DNA of 64,000 bases from Flammulina velutipes (GCA_011800155.1 CM022378.1:1860001-1924000), one strand, 5' to 3'; counted from the first letter of the stretch, positions 21,778-35,261 are shown. The notes: a model not told the origin generated them from the sequence alone. Numbers and translations: made by a program.

Positions 21778-24459
21778 CTATATGTACCCATTCCATGCCG
21801 CCATACCAGGCGGCTGCGAGTGCCCATTACTCGCATGCCCTCCACCAGACATATCCATCTCATTATGACTAAAGACCCTGCTGTACGCATCCGATTGCGG
21901 GGGCGGTACGTTCTGCAAGGTCCCGTAAACCCCGCCTCCATTAAAAACTCTATCCCACTCAACATCCGCCTCGTCCTGCCACGAAGGCCCTGGTGCCCCG
22001 CCATCGTGTAACCACATCGACTGCATGATATCTCCGGGATCCGACGACGTGGACCCATACGAGTCGAATGACACCGCACTAGCCGACGCCGAATCTGTCA
22101 CCGACTCCACCTCGTTCAATGCAGTCGTCGACGAGGCTGCAGACGACAGCGCAGTAAGAGGCGCCGGGGGAGGAGGCAGAGGAGGAGGTATTGGTGGACG
22201 TTCCCGGACTTGGCATCTCTCCAGCAAGATGCTCACCAGCGTCTCGAATATCTCGCGATACTTTTCCGTCGCGCTCCAACCTTGGGTGATCTCGGCTAGA
22301 AGCTCCCGACAGCTCTTCACATAACCCAGGGTGTTATTCCGCCATCCAATGTCTGAAATGTTCCTCTCCTCCGCTCCATACTCGCACAGGCAGTACAAAA
22401 GACTGATCGCGGAGGTGAACATTTGGAGGATGTTGATGTGGTTGACAGCGATCCTCTTCTTGCGTTGTAGGTCCCAAAACGCATCGAGACATCGTGTCGA
22501 TGCGCGAAAGAGGGTGTCGAGCTGTGGCCGTGTGGGGGTAGGGATCAAAGGAGACGGCCGGTAGAGCGCACATATTGTGAGGTTGTAGGCCATACTAAAA
22601 TAAAGCGTGTTGGCGAATCCTCTGCCGGGTGGTGGCTCGGTGTTTGGCAAAGGCACTGGCGTAGATCGATACCAATGATCGACCTGATTATGTATGTTTT
22701 GGAGAATGCCTTGTCGTTGCTCGTCTGTGGCTGGATTAGGTGACACGCAGTAGACATCGCGCATGATGATCCCGAACAAGCGACGCTGCCGAATGAGATG
22801 GAGAGTATAGTACATGAACGCGGGGTTTCCTGTATCGTAATCGGCGTCCATGGATGGTAACTAGGATAGTCATTAGCATAGCACATATTGAACCAGATGG
22901 AACTAACTTCGATATCGATGTCCTCATCTGCGATGGACAACGGCCTGCCGAGCGTGAAAGCTACGACCCGGTCAAAGTTGTATAGACTCCACCATGTCCG
23001 CCGCCGCCTCTCCAGCTCAGCGGGACTGCCCTTTTCTGGGCCCACACGCCGGTGTAGACCAAGTCCAACAGCCAGCCGTATTGCAAAGCCTAATGTAGCC
23101 CATATCGAAGGACCCTCCACATTGAAGGTCGTGAAGATAGACAGAAGTAACAGGTTCTGCACGCATTCGATATCCTCTCGCTCGAGGACGGTATCGAGTT
23201 CTTGCAGTGCTCGATGGTAAAATGTAGTCGACGTACTCCAAGCAGCGCCATCTTCGATTTGCTGGATGTTGGTTGCTCCGATGGCTAGAACGAGGAAGAC
23301 GCGGAAGATGATAACCCGATGAGAGCGATTCGGATGTTCAATATTGGGATCCCGAAATAGTTCATCCATGCTGAACATTAATCAGCTTGGTTCGACATAT
23401 AGATCGAGTGACACTTACTCTGCTTTGAATTGATTCTTTTCGAGGAATGGGTATGCCACCTGATCAATTATATCAATGCAACGTTAAGTTTAGGTTCGAG
23501 AGACGTACCCCGTTGTTGTTAAAATAAGCCTCCATCAGCACGCATGCGTCGTCGTAGGAGGGGAGAGAAACGGCCGACTGGTCATCGCTGCCTGGTGATC
23601 CGTAGTTGCTCGATACTGAACTTGCTCCATATCGTCCTAGTGGTGTAGCGTCGACGAGGAATGTCGGATCTGGGTCATTGAGCTCCAGGTGCAGCATTTG
23701 TTTGGCCATTGCTCGGAGATTGAAGTTGGTGGCAGCATCTGCATCGAAAGTGGCAGACGGAGGTGACTGTGACTCGGATTGTCGCGTAGATGCAGGGGAT
23801 CCCGCCGATGTTAGCGGCAGAGTTGAGTTTGTCGTAACCGACCGTATATCGAGGCCAGGTTCGAGAGACGCCACGATGTCCTCCAGCCATTTGACGCGCT
23901 CCTCTAATTCGTCGCCATGGCGGATTAATCGCTCAACATAACTGTAAGGATCGTAAGTTCAGTAAAAAATGAGCAAAAACGCGTTGCACACGCACCCAGG
24001 ATGTGTTTTATCCGTAACCCTAAAGTCGAAAATGCACTCGATCTTCGCTTTGGCGCCTGGATACTGCTGGTAAGTACAAGTAGATATTCATCCGAGACCA
24101 ACGTACAATTTGAGCACGCCGGCGTCAAACGGTCGCACTGGGCAAAGATAAGCGACGTTGACGACTATCAAGGGCGCTCTTCACCTTTCGTTTCCGTTTG
24201 CGACAATGTTGGCATGCTGCTCATCGTTGAAGCTTACTGTGCCACTCATCCAGCAACAATGCGACATACCTTGCGTACTCGGATCGAACGTCTTCGAGAC
24301 GACCTTTGGAATGCGCCCATGTCGTATAGGACCTGCGCCGGCGCTTAGAGGCCCATCGGTGTTGCCGCCGTGCTTGGCGCTGCTGCTCGCGACGTTGGCG
24401 ACGTCCATGTCCTCGTCGACATGAAAGTGGAAGACAAAGGGCAAAAACCGGAATTTCAA
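21778..24459 (-). CDS. Zn2Cys6 transcription factor with fungal_trans domain
   Basis: A multi-exon gene of about 780 residues. The zinc cluster is assembled over short exons: ACQHCRKRKRK, then CDRLTPACSNCT, then a segment ending KIEC, giving six Cys. A coiled dimerisation stretch follows (GYVERLIRHGDELEERVKWLED). The middle homology region (fungal_trans) includes IGATNIQQIEDGAAW, GFAIRLAVGLGLHRRVG and RRRRTWWSLYNFDRV. The last exon (to 21778) ends in a Ser- and Pro-rich tail. The start is the ATG at 24459 or 24408. It would bind promoters as a dimer and may control the neighbouring aldolase, dehydrogenase and transporters, which is inferred from position only. Confidence 0.87.
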
Positions 24460-24757
24460 ATGCCCAGCTTTGTTCCGAATTAGGTCAATTACTGGATTCG
24501 GAAAGTTTCCGGAACAATATGTTGCAGAGATTGGACAAAGCGAGGAATATCTACCATTAGAGTAAGTAATGAATGCTATATGCAGGCAGAAAGCATGAAG
24601 AGGTCATAATATGACTACTTACCGTGAGGCAAGCACAGTATCCCCTTCTCCCGATGTTCATCCAGGTTGACTGACAGCCCATAGATCGATACGCATGAAT
24701 TGGGGTGTAATTTTGCTTTGTATATTCCGTATAGTCATTGAATTTGGGGTATATTCG

Positions 24758-25949
24758 TTACTTGCTCGCTTCCAAAACCTCAGCGCCAATGGCCGCCATC
24801 GCATCGCATTGTGCCTTCATTCCCTTCATAAGAATCGTACTGTCACGGCCTGCCATGAAATATCTACGCCCATATGGATTGGTTTCCGTAGAAGGGTAGA
24901 TGAACGGACTGACCTGATATTCGAGTGTTTAATCGATAACGATTTCATCATATCCGGTCGCCATTCCAGACCGCCACATCCAACAAAGACCTTACGTCCG
25001 TTGACCGAAGCTTTCTCGGCGGCTGCAGAGATCCGGGCGTACGCCTCGCCGACGGCGGGATTGTCGTACTGGCCACAAATTCCCATGCTGGTCAAAGTCA
25101 GCACGTGTAAAATGAGGAGGGGAAGAAGAGGCATACTCGTCAGTCAAGTCGAAGGTACCCACAAACAGCACGTCGACTCCGTCTACAGCTGCGATTTCCC
25201 TACATAATGTGTCAGGCTGGAGAGGCGAGGAAAGGGACAGTACTCACTCGACGTTGTTCAATCCTTCTACAGTCTCAATCATACACATGGCGAGCGTACG
25301 CTCGTTGGTCACTTGCATATTCGCGGTGAACGACATGTTCATCATCTGATATTGCTGCTGGGGAGTCTCCGCGAGAGGGCGTTCTCCCTGAACACGATGA
25401 GCAAGCGTGTCAAGAGCAAGGATGATGGGCGGGACGTACAATGGGGCGGTACTTTGAATATTTGACAAGAGTCTTTGCGTCCTCGGCCGTTCCGATCCTT
25501 GGAACCTAGAGGAGGAATAAGTGTGAACATTGAACAGACCGAGGGCGGGGAGCTAATAATTAGACATACGATAATTCCTTGCATCCCGACATCGAGGGCC
25601 CGAGATATCCACTCGTTCGTATTCCGGGGGACGACGACAATGGGTGCGAGTCTGCGATAGATTAGGATGGCTCAACGATGGGGGTGATATTGGCTATCGT
25701 GGGCCACACGCACCCAACGTTCAGACAAGCACATGCGATATCCGAGGCGGTTTCCAAACCCGTCCGACTATGCTCGAGGTTCATGAGGATAGCATCGTAC
25801 CCCGCCGTACGCGCCATCAGCGCGATCTCAGGATTCAACACCGTCCCAAGGCCAAATGAATACGCCAGCTCGCCACGCTCCATCTTATCCTTGAGGGCAT
25901 TCCGCCGACAGATCTTGCTCGCCGCCTCGTATTCGCTAGTCGATGCCAT
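24758..25949 (-). CDS. HpcH/HpaI-family aldolase
   Basis: Start ATG at 25949, stop at 24758, several exons. Recognisable blocks are GLGTVLNPEIALMARTAGYD, ILMNLEHSRTGLET, PRNTNEWISRALDVGMQGII, MCMIETVEGLNNVEEIAAV, DVLFVGTFDLT and, after the last intron, YFMAGRDSTILMKGMKAQ. The Glu and Asp residues that bind the divalent metal in class II pyruvate aldolases (ETVEG, GTFDL) are present. These enzymes cleave or form 2-oxo-3-deoxy or 4-hydroxy-2-oxo acids, releasing pyruvate and an aldehyde. The true substrate is unknown. The neighbouring 2-hydroxyacid dehydrogenase could act on related acids. Confidence 0.88.
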
Positions 25950-27754
25950 AGATGATTGAGATGAAATGGTTGGAGGGCGAAGTGGTGGAATAAAGCGAAG
26001 CCGTAAGTGGATGTTTTCAAGTACTTTCAACGAGGCGGAGACTTCCCCGCCTCCGATTTTCACTTCTCAATATTCCTCCAAGCGGAAACACGAGCGCAGA
26101 CGAGGGGCGGAGGGAGGCCCCCTCGCTGGCGTTTGAAAACGTCCAAGAGGGTTTGTTCGTATCTCGTGATAGTAGTAGGAAATCTAAATCAACGAAGCTC
26201 ACCCAAAAATGGCAGGCACCATTCTATCTATCTGCCTTCGACGCCACGACGCGCCATTGTGAATATAGCATCTATACATTAGTTCACAAGGGGTCAAGGA
26301 CGGGCGGACTGATTCAAGTAGACGGTGCTACTCGTTGTTCCACAGCGCTATTTTTGATCATCCGAGACGGACACCAACAGGTTTTTCCTCGCCTAAGTAT
26401 TAGATGTTTAATTCCCCATGGTACTGAGGATTTAGGGTTAGATGGAAAAGCTAGAAAGAACAGGTCCATTAAAGCTCATGATCGTTCTGGGACCGATATT
26501 ATTCATCGTTTGAGACATTGGTGGACTGTATTCCAGTCCACTTACCTACATATATCGTCCGCGAACGCGCACCGGTCTGCAAGGTATCCTCGTCCTGGGA
26601 AGGATGAATTTCCGACCATTACGTTTGGCGCAATTAGGCTTTAGGTTGTCGGCTCCACCCGAAATTACTGAGATGAATTTTGTGGCGAGCCTTTCGCGGA
26701 GAAATATTCTAGTACTGACGAACCTTACGTCGCATCTCGCTGTCAACCGTACCGGGTCGAGGACATACTAGACTGCGTCGTAGGATTTTAGAGTATCATC
26801 CCCGAATGTCAAATGGTACTGTATTAGCGGAGGATCAAGACGAGAAAGCATCGGAGGTGGACTGCCGGTGGTACGATTTATGTACAAGCCCCGCAGTGTA
26901 CGAGCCACCATCGTTTGAAGCGCTGAATTTTCAGGACGTAAAGATCGCGACCTCTACGAGAAAATGACGGGGCATCATGGAAACGGAATTTAGGACTCGG
27001 CAAGCATACCTCTCCCAGTACTATAGTAACAGAGGGACCGACAAGCTCCGCCCAAAGAGTCTGGCCCATTGCGATGTGGATTTCAGTGCTGCGGTGGCAA
27101 ACCCGCCGTGCGCACCAAAAAGAAGCCCGAGTGTATGTAGCGGCGTTTCGTCCGTCAAGAACTTCCCAGTGCGTCGTCAATAGTACATGAAAGATGGCAA
27201 AAGATAAGTGATCATATGACGTCTGGTGAGAAGTTCGAAGACATGGAGCCACAAGTGAGTTGCGCTCCTAACGCCGCCTGATAGAACTCGCAAGCGCAAG
27301 CCTCGATAGAGTGGCTTGAACACAGTTAGAGCTTCCTGCTCGTACATCCAGCACGCGATAGAAGATCAGAATCGGAACAGGCGCAGAACGAGATCATGAT
27401 CGCATAAAGAAGAAAATGACGTGGCGCAGCTTGGTCGTGTTTGGCTAGAGACTGACAGTGCAAGTTCGACTTGGAATCTCTAACGACTGCGGCCATCTTC
27501 TGCAGCATTCACAGATTCTTTTCACCTTGTTACACCATATTGACTCTCACTCTCATGCGGCTGAAGCGATATTCGACGTTATCGGTAGTCACTATGCCCG
27601 CTATCTTTACTGCATGCGCGTCTTCTACGCGAGGGCCTCATCTCTCGTCGTGCATGGTGTAGAATGCCCCGTCATCGACTCTGGTATCTCGGGTACTCAA
27701 AATCCATAAAATCCACCGCCGATATCTCTCACGCAGGAAACTGTTACACTGCCC
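25950..27754. other. gene-poor stretch of 1.8 kb
   Basis: Many short open frames occur on both strands, none with recognisable motifs or splice pattern. A GGACTGTATTCCAGTCC palindrome lies near 26523. A GTGGCGCA word is at 27421-27428. This could be a decayed element. The right end holds the fungalysin promoter. Confidence 0.4.
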
Positions 27755-29895
27755 ATGGTCTCTTTCACCAAGCTCATAGTATCTGCTCTTCTCGTTGCAT
27801 CTGCTCATGCTGCTCCATGGCCGACGTACTCAAAGCATTCGACGCACAACTCCAAGCGGATTGGCCGTGGGCTAACGGTCGAGATCTATCACCCCAAGAC
27901 TTCATACAGGACCTTCGGTGTCGGCAAGGACGCACCCACTGGCGCATCACTTGGGTCTCAGTCGCTGGAAGACGCGACTATGTCTGTTATTGCTAACGAG
28001 CTCTCCGTCGATCCTACCAACATCGGATACACCAACGGATACAAGACCGCCGATGGATTTAGCTACGCCTACGCGAAGCAGATGCATGTAAGTTAAAGCC
28101 TTTCTCTACGAGATGAATTTTAGTCCCTTCTCATTTTCCTTCTTCCTACAGGAAGGCGTAACCTTCGTTAATGCGGTTGCCAACGTGGCTTTCAAGGACG
28201 ACAAACTAGTGGCATTTGGGTCTTCCTTTGCCGACATATGTGAGCTATTCTCCGCTTTTCCTGCTTCGAGCAATACCGAAACTTTGCTGTGGTAGCAAAT
28301 ATCGCGCCTTCAAGACCATCTGTCGACATCGACTCTTTCATCAGCAACATTGAATCTCAGCTTGACGGGAAGTACAACGGCGTAAAGGATATCAAATACC
28401 TCTCCAAACCCGACGGTTCTGCTGCTCTCACCCACGCAATACAAGTGCAAAACGATGATACCAATGCTTGGTATGAGGCTTTAGTTGATGCTCATACTGG
28501 GGAACTCGTCAGCGTAGTGGACTTTGTTGCAGACGCCACCGTCCGTCCGTTTCTTCTCATTTTATTAACAATTCTCAGTCCCCCCCAGTACACTGTACTT
28601 CCTATCACGAAGCAGAGTATTCAAGAGGGCCTCGAGTCCTTACAAGATCCCGAAGACTTTGAGACGTCTCCGAACGGATGGGTCCTAGGTGGTGAAACTG
28701 CGTATGATCTCCTTTTCACTCATTTCTGGATCATCTTAGTGAACATTACACAGAGGTAACAACGTTATCTCTTACAAGGGCGGGGGGTCTTCCACGACTT
28801 TGGAAAGTGCCGACGGTGTCTTCAACTACACCTACGATGTTGATTTGGATCCCACCGATAACGTCGACGCCGCTCGAGTGAATGGATTCTATCTCGTCAA
28901 CAAACTGCATGATGTACTGTATAGATACGGCTGGACGGAAGACGCGTTCAACTTCCAGACCGACAATTTTGGAATGGGCGGTAAAGGCAGAGATCGAGTG
29001 TTAATGAGCGTCCAGGATGCTTCGGGAACCAATAACGCCAATTTTGCTACTCCTCCAGAGTCAGTCTCTTTTCGCCTTGATTAGGATATCATGCCACTGA
29101 CCATGACCATTTTCAATAGTGGCCAATCTGGAAGATGTCGGATGTACATATGGACGCATACGCATCCGAGGCGCGATGGATCTATGGAGAATGATATTCC
29201 CGTTCACGAGTTTACGCATGGTCTGACGAACCGTATGACTGGTGGCGGAACTGGTGCTTGTCTCCAGACTACCGAGTCTCGCGGGATGGGGGAAGGGTGG
29301 TCGGATGCTATGGCCTCTTGGACTGAGAAGACTAGTGGTGAGGTAGCGGACTTTACATTGGGAGCTTACGTCGTGGACGATCCAGCTGGCATTCGCAGTC
29401 ATCCATACTCAACTGATCCGGCCGTGAACCCTCTTCGTTACTCGTCCATTCAATTGCTGTATGAAGTCCACGGTATTCATCCTTCTCTCGAAAGTTATCA
29501 GTATCTCATGGGGTTGTTCATTCCAGATATCGGCGAAATCTGGGCGAACATGCTCCATAACGTCTACGCCCAGTTTGTTGCGGCGCTTGGATGGTCGGCG
29601 ATTGCCATGTCTGATGCTACCGGAGCGGAAGGCAACATTGTCTTCCTCCATCTTTTCATCGATGCTCTTGCTCTGCAGCCGTGTAACCCCACTTGTCAGT
29701 CGAACATTCAGTCATGTTAGCTTATCTGATAAAACTTCTCCAGTCGTTGATGCCCGTGATGCTTGGATCCAAGCGGACCAAAACCGATACGATGGCTGGA
29801 ACAGGTGCCTCATTTGGGGAGCCTTTGCCAGCCGCGGTCTTGGTGTCGGTGCCGTACATTATCGGGATGACTATTCTGTTCCTTCAGACTGTTAA
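27755..29895 (+). CDS. M36 fungalysin, secreted zinc metallopeptidase, 8 exons, 585 aa
   Basis: The model is join(27755-28087, 28152-28239, 28296-28540, 28589-28701, 28754-29059, 29120-29472, 29527-29694, 29744-29895). All phases join. A signal peptide (VSFTKLIVSALLVASAHA) is followed by an FTP-type propeptide of about 200 residues and then the mature enzyme. The zinc site is HEFTHGLTNRMTGG; the distal Glu lies in GMGEGWSDAMA. HEFTH replaces the more usual HEYTH or HEYAH, a conservative change that keeps both His and the Glu. The length is normal for the family. The role is extracellular protein digestion at near-neutral pH after removal of the propeptide. No frameshift is seen. Confidence 0.92.
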
Positions 29896-30453
29896 ATAGG
29901 CTGGTCCCCATTATTCTACTACTGTGGCGCACCGGAAATTCAATCAGAACATGCAATAGAACTCGGAGAGGCCAGAACACTGATTTGGTAACGCTGACAG
30001 CCAAGAGGTGTGCTCATCTTGCGGTAAAAGTCTGATAAATTCTACTTGTGTGAACGGGATTGGAGATATTGTATATGTCACTCGTGATTTTAGGGAGAGA
30101 GCGAGCGCGATTTGAGAGATGAGAAATGGTGCTATCTCCAGGAAAAGAACTCACAAATGTGACAAAAGGGACTGATATAGCGTTAGCGATCAAATGATTG
30201 CCACCTCCAACCACCACCACCACCATCGACAAAGATAAAACTGTTATTCAATATGTTCAGCGCCGTGGCGAGCCTGGTGAAGGGCCGGATTCAGTATTAC
30301 TATGGTATGTATGAACTGGTGCAAGCGTGTACGATTATGAGCTGACGGCGACAGGTCCGCCAAATCACGGAAGCCTTCCGCCCTGTACTTATACTTGAAC
30401 TCCCAGCATCTCGGTGGTCTTCCCACCACACATTCCTCCATATTCCTTCTAAC
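29896..30453. other. intergenic region before the dehydrogenase
   Basis: Fungalysin 3' flank and dehydrogenase promoter. A GTGGCGCA word occurs at 29924-29931 and an ACC-repeat near 30208-30227. No gene is recognised. Confidence 0.4.
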
Positions 30454-31587
30454 ATGGCGAAGCCAAAGGTCTTGATGATAAACGGGTTCGAGACGACTGA
30501 TGTGTCGCAGGAAGTCCAGGATAAAATGAATGCTCTTGTCGACTTTTATGTATGTAAGACGTCTCTCTCCTCTGGATCGCGCTCATATCTTGCAGGTCGT
30601 CGAGCAAGCGCCGCACGATATCATGGCTGAGCGCATCGCCGACGCGGTCAAGGCCAAAGGTCCCTTCGTAGGCTGCATCACCTTCCTCAAATGGCACCAA
30701 GCCTGGCCGTGGCCCCTCGACGAAGGACTTGTTAGCTCTCTCGTCAGCACTGGCTGCAGATTCTTCTCCTCCGGCGGCGCTGGCTTTGATTTCGTCGACG
30801 TTCCATATCTCACTCGGAACGGCGCCTACTACGCCAACACCCCGACCAGCGCGTCCATCCGGACGGCAGACTCTGCGTGCATGATGATCCTCCAGATAAT
30901 ACGGAGCACGTCGAGGAGAGAGCTAGAGGCGAGGGCGGGCAAGTGGCAGATCCCCACGTACAAGGGGAAGGACGCGAGGAAGAGCACCTTGGGCATCCTC
31001 GGCATGGGTTCGATTGGCAAGCTCGTGGCCAAGACGATGAGCAGTGCATTCGGCATGAAGATCATCTACAACAATAGGAGCCAGCTCTCGGAGGAAGAGG
31101 AGCTCGAGGCAGGAGGCGGGAAAGTCAGGGCGAAATATGTGTCCTTCGATGATCTCTTGACGCAGTGCGACGTGCTGTCAATACACTGTCCACTCACTAA
31201 AGATACTCGCCACTTGTTCAACCGCGACAGTGCGTCAGTTTACTTCCATTAGGTCTTTGACTGACTCGACTTGTAGCATTTGCAAAAATGAAGGATGGCA
31301 TAATCCTCGTGAATACCTCCCGAGGACCCGTCATCCATGAAGAAGCCCTCGTTGAGGCCTTGGAGTCTGGAAAAGTTCTTCGCGCTGCCCTCGACGTGTT
31401 CGAGTTCGAGCCTGAGATCCATCCGCGCATAGTTGAGATGGTCGACCGCACAATCATACAGCCACATTGTGCCGTTATGAACGACACGATCATCGAGGAC
31501 CAGCAGTGCGAGATCCTCGCCAACTTGGAGGCATTCATAGAGACTGGTAAGCCGAATACACCTGTAAATAACCCTGTCACCAATTAG
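30454..31587 (+). CDS. D-isomer-specific 2-hydroxyacid dehydrogenase, 3 exons, 346 aa
   Basis: The model is join(30454-30549, 30596-31229, 31277-31587). The Rossmann fingerprint is [13 protein letters not shown]. The catalytic Arg is in VNTSRGPVI, the Glu in [11 protein letters not shown] and the catalytic His in [22 protein letters not shown] precedes the coenzyme domain as in other family members. The enzyme would reduce a 2-oxo acid to the D-2-hydroxy acid, or the reverse, with NAD(P)H, in the cytosol. Glyoxylate/hydroxypyruvate-reductase-like members are the closest in general layout, but the substrate cannot be read from the sequence. Confidence 0.92.
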
Positions 31588-31774
31588 GTACATATTGTAT
31601 CTTTTCCTGCTCTATGTACTCCGACTTTCTATGAATCGCCGCTACAAGTCCGGTGGCGCAATCCGAAAGGTCCGATCTTATCATGGATCAGACAGGTGAT
31701 CGATCTAATCTCATCCCTTAAGAGTCCGATGATTCATCGCGTTCCCACCGACTTCGGACTTGACTCTTCCCGCC

Positions 31775-32694
31775 ATGGGTAAAATCGTCGACTCCATTCC
31801 GGACCACTGTATCGCGCAGATACAGAGACAACATATGTTCTGGGTGGCCACGGCCCCCCTGAACGCAAATGGGCACGTCAATTTGTCTCCCAAGGGTTTG
31901 GAAGATACCTTCCACATCATTGACAAGAACACGGTTTGGTATGAGGATCTGACGGGAAGCGGTACGTGGGCTAATACGTTCCGCAGGAACACGCTGAACC
32001 TGCCATAGGGAACGAGACGGTCTCCCATTTACGAGAAAACGGGCGAATCACTATACTGTTCAACATGTTCGAAGGGCCACCTGGTTTGATCAGGTTGTTT
32101 GGGAAGGGTAAGAGCTAGGTAATACTAGTACTCGGAGTATCCTGGGCTTACGTCTATCTCCAGGCGTTGTGCACGAGTTCGGAACTGCAAAGTATAACGA
32201 GTTAATACCCGCAGAGAAACGACACGCTGGTTCGCGCTGCGTTATCATGATAGACGTACATAAAGTGGGAATGGTATGTCGTTTCCATGTTGTTGCTTCT
32301 TGCTTCTAATCTTGGCCTACTCCACCAGTCCTGTGGTTATCAGGTGCCTTTCTACGAGTTCGTAGGTCACCGTACTCGCCTGCTCGAGTGGGGAGCCAGG
32401 CTCGAGAAGTTGGACATATGTGCCGACTCGGAGTCGAAGCGTTCTGATAAGGGTATGCGGAATTATTGGGCTACGACGAACGAGAAGAGTATCGATGGGT
32501 TGCCGGGGATGTTAACGGCGATGAATGCTCCCGATAGTTTCTTGGATGGTGAGAGGTTGGGGCCTTTCAAGAAGGATAACGAAAGTGCGAAGGTGGAGAC
32601 GAAGGCGAGGTCGTGTGCTGTTGATGTGAAGAACATTTGGGCGTTCTCTTTAGGTGTCCTCGTTACCGCCGCGTACGTCAAACTAGCATTGTAA
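31775..32694 (+). CDS. pyridoxamine 5'-phosphate oxidase-like flavoprotein, 4 exons, 253 aa
   Basis: The model is join(31775-31961, 32009-32107, 32164-32273, 32329-32694). The split-barrel FMN-binding fold is suggested by MFWVATAPLNANGHVNLSPK, WYEDLTGSGNET, GRITILFNMFEGPPGLIRLF and CGYQVPFYEFVG, which are typical of the fungal putative-PNPOx family. The last 20 residues are hydrophobic (about 235-253) and may be a tail anchor. Members of this family are generally poorly characterised, so the substrate is unknown. It lies 188 bp after the dehydrogenase in the same direction. A GTGGCGCA word sits 115-122 bp before its ATG. Confidence 0.85.
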
Positions 32695-33057
32695 CTTCTT
32701 GATATGTATGATCCATTATGTACTGTACTATTGACATCTTTTTATAAGTATTGGAACGTCTGTATATACCCGGGCGCGACAGAGGTCAGTGTATTCCTCT
32801 CACCTTTCGGCTTTTTACTTAGGACGAAAACAAGGCATTGTTGGGGAAGCCATCACTCATCCTGTTCCGTATCTTATACGCACGACGAACAATGTTTCCA
32901 CCAACGCACCACACCATTCAGGAATGTGTTGACTCACTTGGCGGGCTCACAGTTGAATACTACGCTATGACATCCCGAGTCGTACTTATGTGGGAAATTA
33001 ACAAATTGTCTGACATTTAGAAGTACTACAGATTACACACAGCAAAGATATCGCCCA
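32695..33057. other. convergent intergenic region at the inner border of the right arm
   Basis: Holds the 3' flanks of the flavoprotein and right transporter genes. The right-arm homology begins near 32990. No gene is recognised. Confidence 0.45.
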
Positions 33058-35261
33058 TTACAACATGGTAATTTGCGCGTTGGGATCTCCCTTCTCCTCG
33101 TTTTCATGTGGAGGGGCATCTTCCTCGTCGGACGAATTGTCAACAACTTGATTACGCAACTGCCTTTGGTGCATGAAGTGTAAAAAGTCTAGGTCCAAAG
33201 TAAGACCAACTGCAACGAAGTACGAAACAAACGAAACATACAGAAGAGCGGGATCGATAACAAGGTGAGCGCCCAACTGGTCGGGAAACCTTTGCGGAAG
33301 TCTGGAGCATCAGTTTGCGGGAAGATGAGAATGGGTAGCCACGAATTCGTCGCATAGAACTAGAGTCGCTGTTGGTATCCATTCACGAACTCAGTAACGG
33401 AGGTACGTACAAGGGCGTTCATTGTACTGATAACGAGCGCGCGCTCTTCAGCGTTATCTTTGCAAATCTACGATAGAATGAGCAAAAATGAAAGCATGGA
33501 TCAGAAATGATCAGACTTACCTCGTTCGTTATGGTGTAGAAGATGTGAGTTACGAAACCAATGTTCGCAAGAAGGAAGGAACAGAGCTTCATCGTCTTGT
33601 TAGAGGGGTATATGGCCAAGATACCCAAGGGAATACTGGCAAGCACTGTGGGCCCCGACAGCCACATCCAGCGATTCCCACTACGGTCGGACATATACCC
33701 GTAGAATATTTGGAAAGGGATACCGATGCAGAACATCGCAGCGGATAGGACATTACGGTCAGCGACGGAATAGCCATTATGACCTATTCGGGATAGACGC
33801 TGAGAAACGGAGTGCTAAACAAAAGTAAGAGACCCACTGAGCCAAATCGCAAAGTAGTTGTAGTCCTGGATCGAAGAGGCATATATGATGTAGATGGGAA
33901 CGATCACCCAGAATCGCCAGTGTGAGAACAGGTGCTTCGCGGTGGCCAAATTGATCTTCCCAGTGATAGGGACCATACCATTACGCGCGCACCTAGTCAT
34001 GGCGAGTTGTCGCTCTTCTCCGTTGATGAACCAGGCACGGGTGTTAGATGGAAAGTCAGGCAAGGTGAAGAAGAGGATGACGCCAGCAGGAACGGTCATG
34101 CTATTGATCAAGAGCGTTAGATTCGATAAGGAGATGTAAAATAAGAAAGGACAAACCATCCACAGACGATGTAAAGCCATCTCCAGCCCCTGATACCGTG
34201 AACGCCCTCCAGGCCACTGAAGATTGCTGCCTGGAGAAAGCCAGAGAACGCCGAGCCAGCTGGCGCTGTGATAAACCAGACAGACATACGCTTCGCCATC
34301 TCCTCTTTGGTATACCAGCTGCCGAGGAGGAAAATGGTTACTGAAGAGAACGCTATGGGGAATACATGAGAAATTACGAGGATAGAATAGGACAATAGTA
34401 CATACACGCTTCAAAAAAGCCTAGAAGCGCACGGAAGGCATACATCTGTGTAGACGAAGTCGCACCGGCTTGTGCAAATCTGTCATAGGACTTGATTAGA
34501 GGTCCTCGTAAAACAAGGAGCCGCTTCCTCACGTGAAGACACCCCATCCAATCTCACAAACTGGCAGGAAAATCGACGGACGAACTTTGAGTATGATTAT
34601 GTTTGAAAACAATGTCCTAAAATGAACGAATGAGTGATGGACCCGTTTCTGGGATAGAAGCACTTGCATGATCGTTAAGGCGACATTGTACGCCGTACCT
34701 ATTCGAATGCATGAGGGGCCATCGCGGAACGATGTAAAAGGGAGGACTGACCCATGTAGGTATACCTATAGATCTAGTTTAGAACCATAAGTAAAAATCA
34801 GTACGGTGTATAGACTTACTCATTTGCCTGAATGTTCAGGTCCTCTTTCATACCGGAAACATAGGCGTTGGACAAGTTGGCTTGATCCTGAAGCTATGAG
34901 TTCGATACTCCATTCGTATGGTGAAAACTTACGATGTATTTCAACCACCAGCCAAAGCAGACACTGCGACAAGCGAGTGTGAGCACAACTGCTCTAACGA
35001 TCATCATTGACGAACCTAGTGAGGATAGCCACGTCCAACTAGAACGTTATCAGTTAGTGATAGCCCAGTAAGCAAGACATAATCGTCACCTTGAAGACTA
35101 GCGCCCGTTCGGCTGCCGACTACAATCATAGACGGTTGGTATCGCGTTAAGTACGTCCACAATGAACAAACCTTTGTGAACATGTCATGGTCCCAAAGAA
35201 TCTGAAGGACATGCTGCCACCATTTGAGTTTGGCCTTCTCAGTAGAGCCTTCTTCTGACAT
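33058..35261 (-). CDS. MFS transporter, DAL5/ACS family (Liz1/Fen2-like), right copy
   Basis: Mirror copy of 19292-21506, with the ATG at 35261 and stop at 33058 and the same exon plan. Blocks such as WWQHVLQILWDHDMFTK, GSWYTKEEMAKRMSVWF, FGYMSDRSGNRW-type loop and the C-terminal MHQRQLRNQ tail are conserved. Substitutions are mostly conservative, and identity is roughly 90% by eye. The intron before the exon of the GYMSDR block uses donor GTGGGT instead of GTAAGT. No stop or frameshift is seen, so it is likely functional. The substrate is probably a vitamin or other organic anion, as in related carriers. Confidence 0.87.

Noticed and set aside
26153..26644. A 163-codon plus-strand frame between the aldolase and fungalysin genes
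   Set aside because: No recognisable motif, mixed composition, no intron evidence; probably chance.
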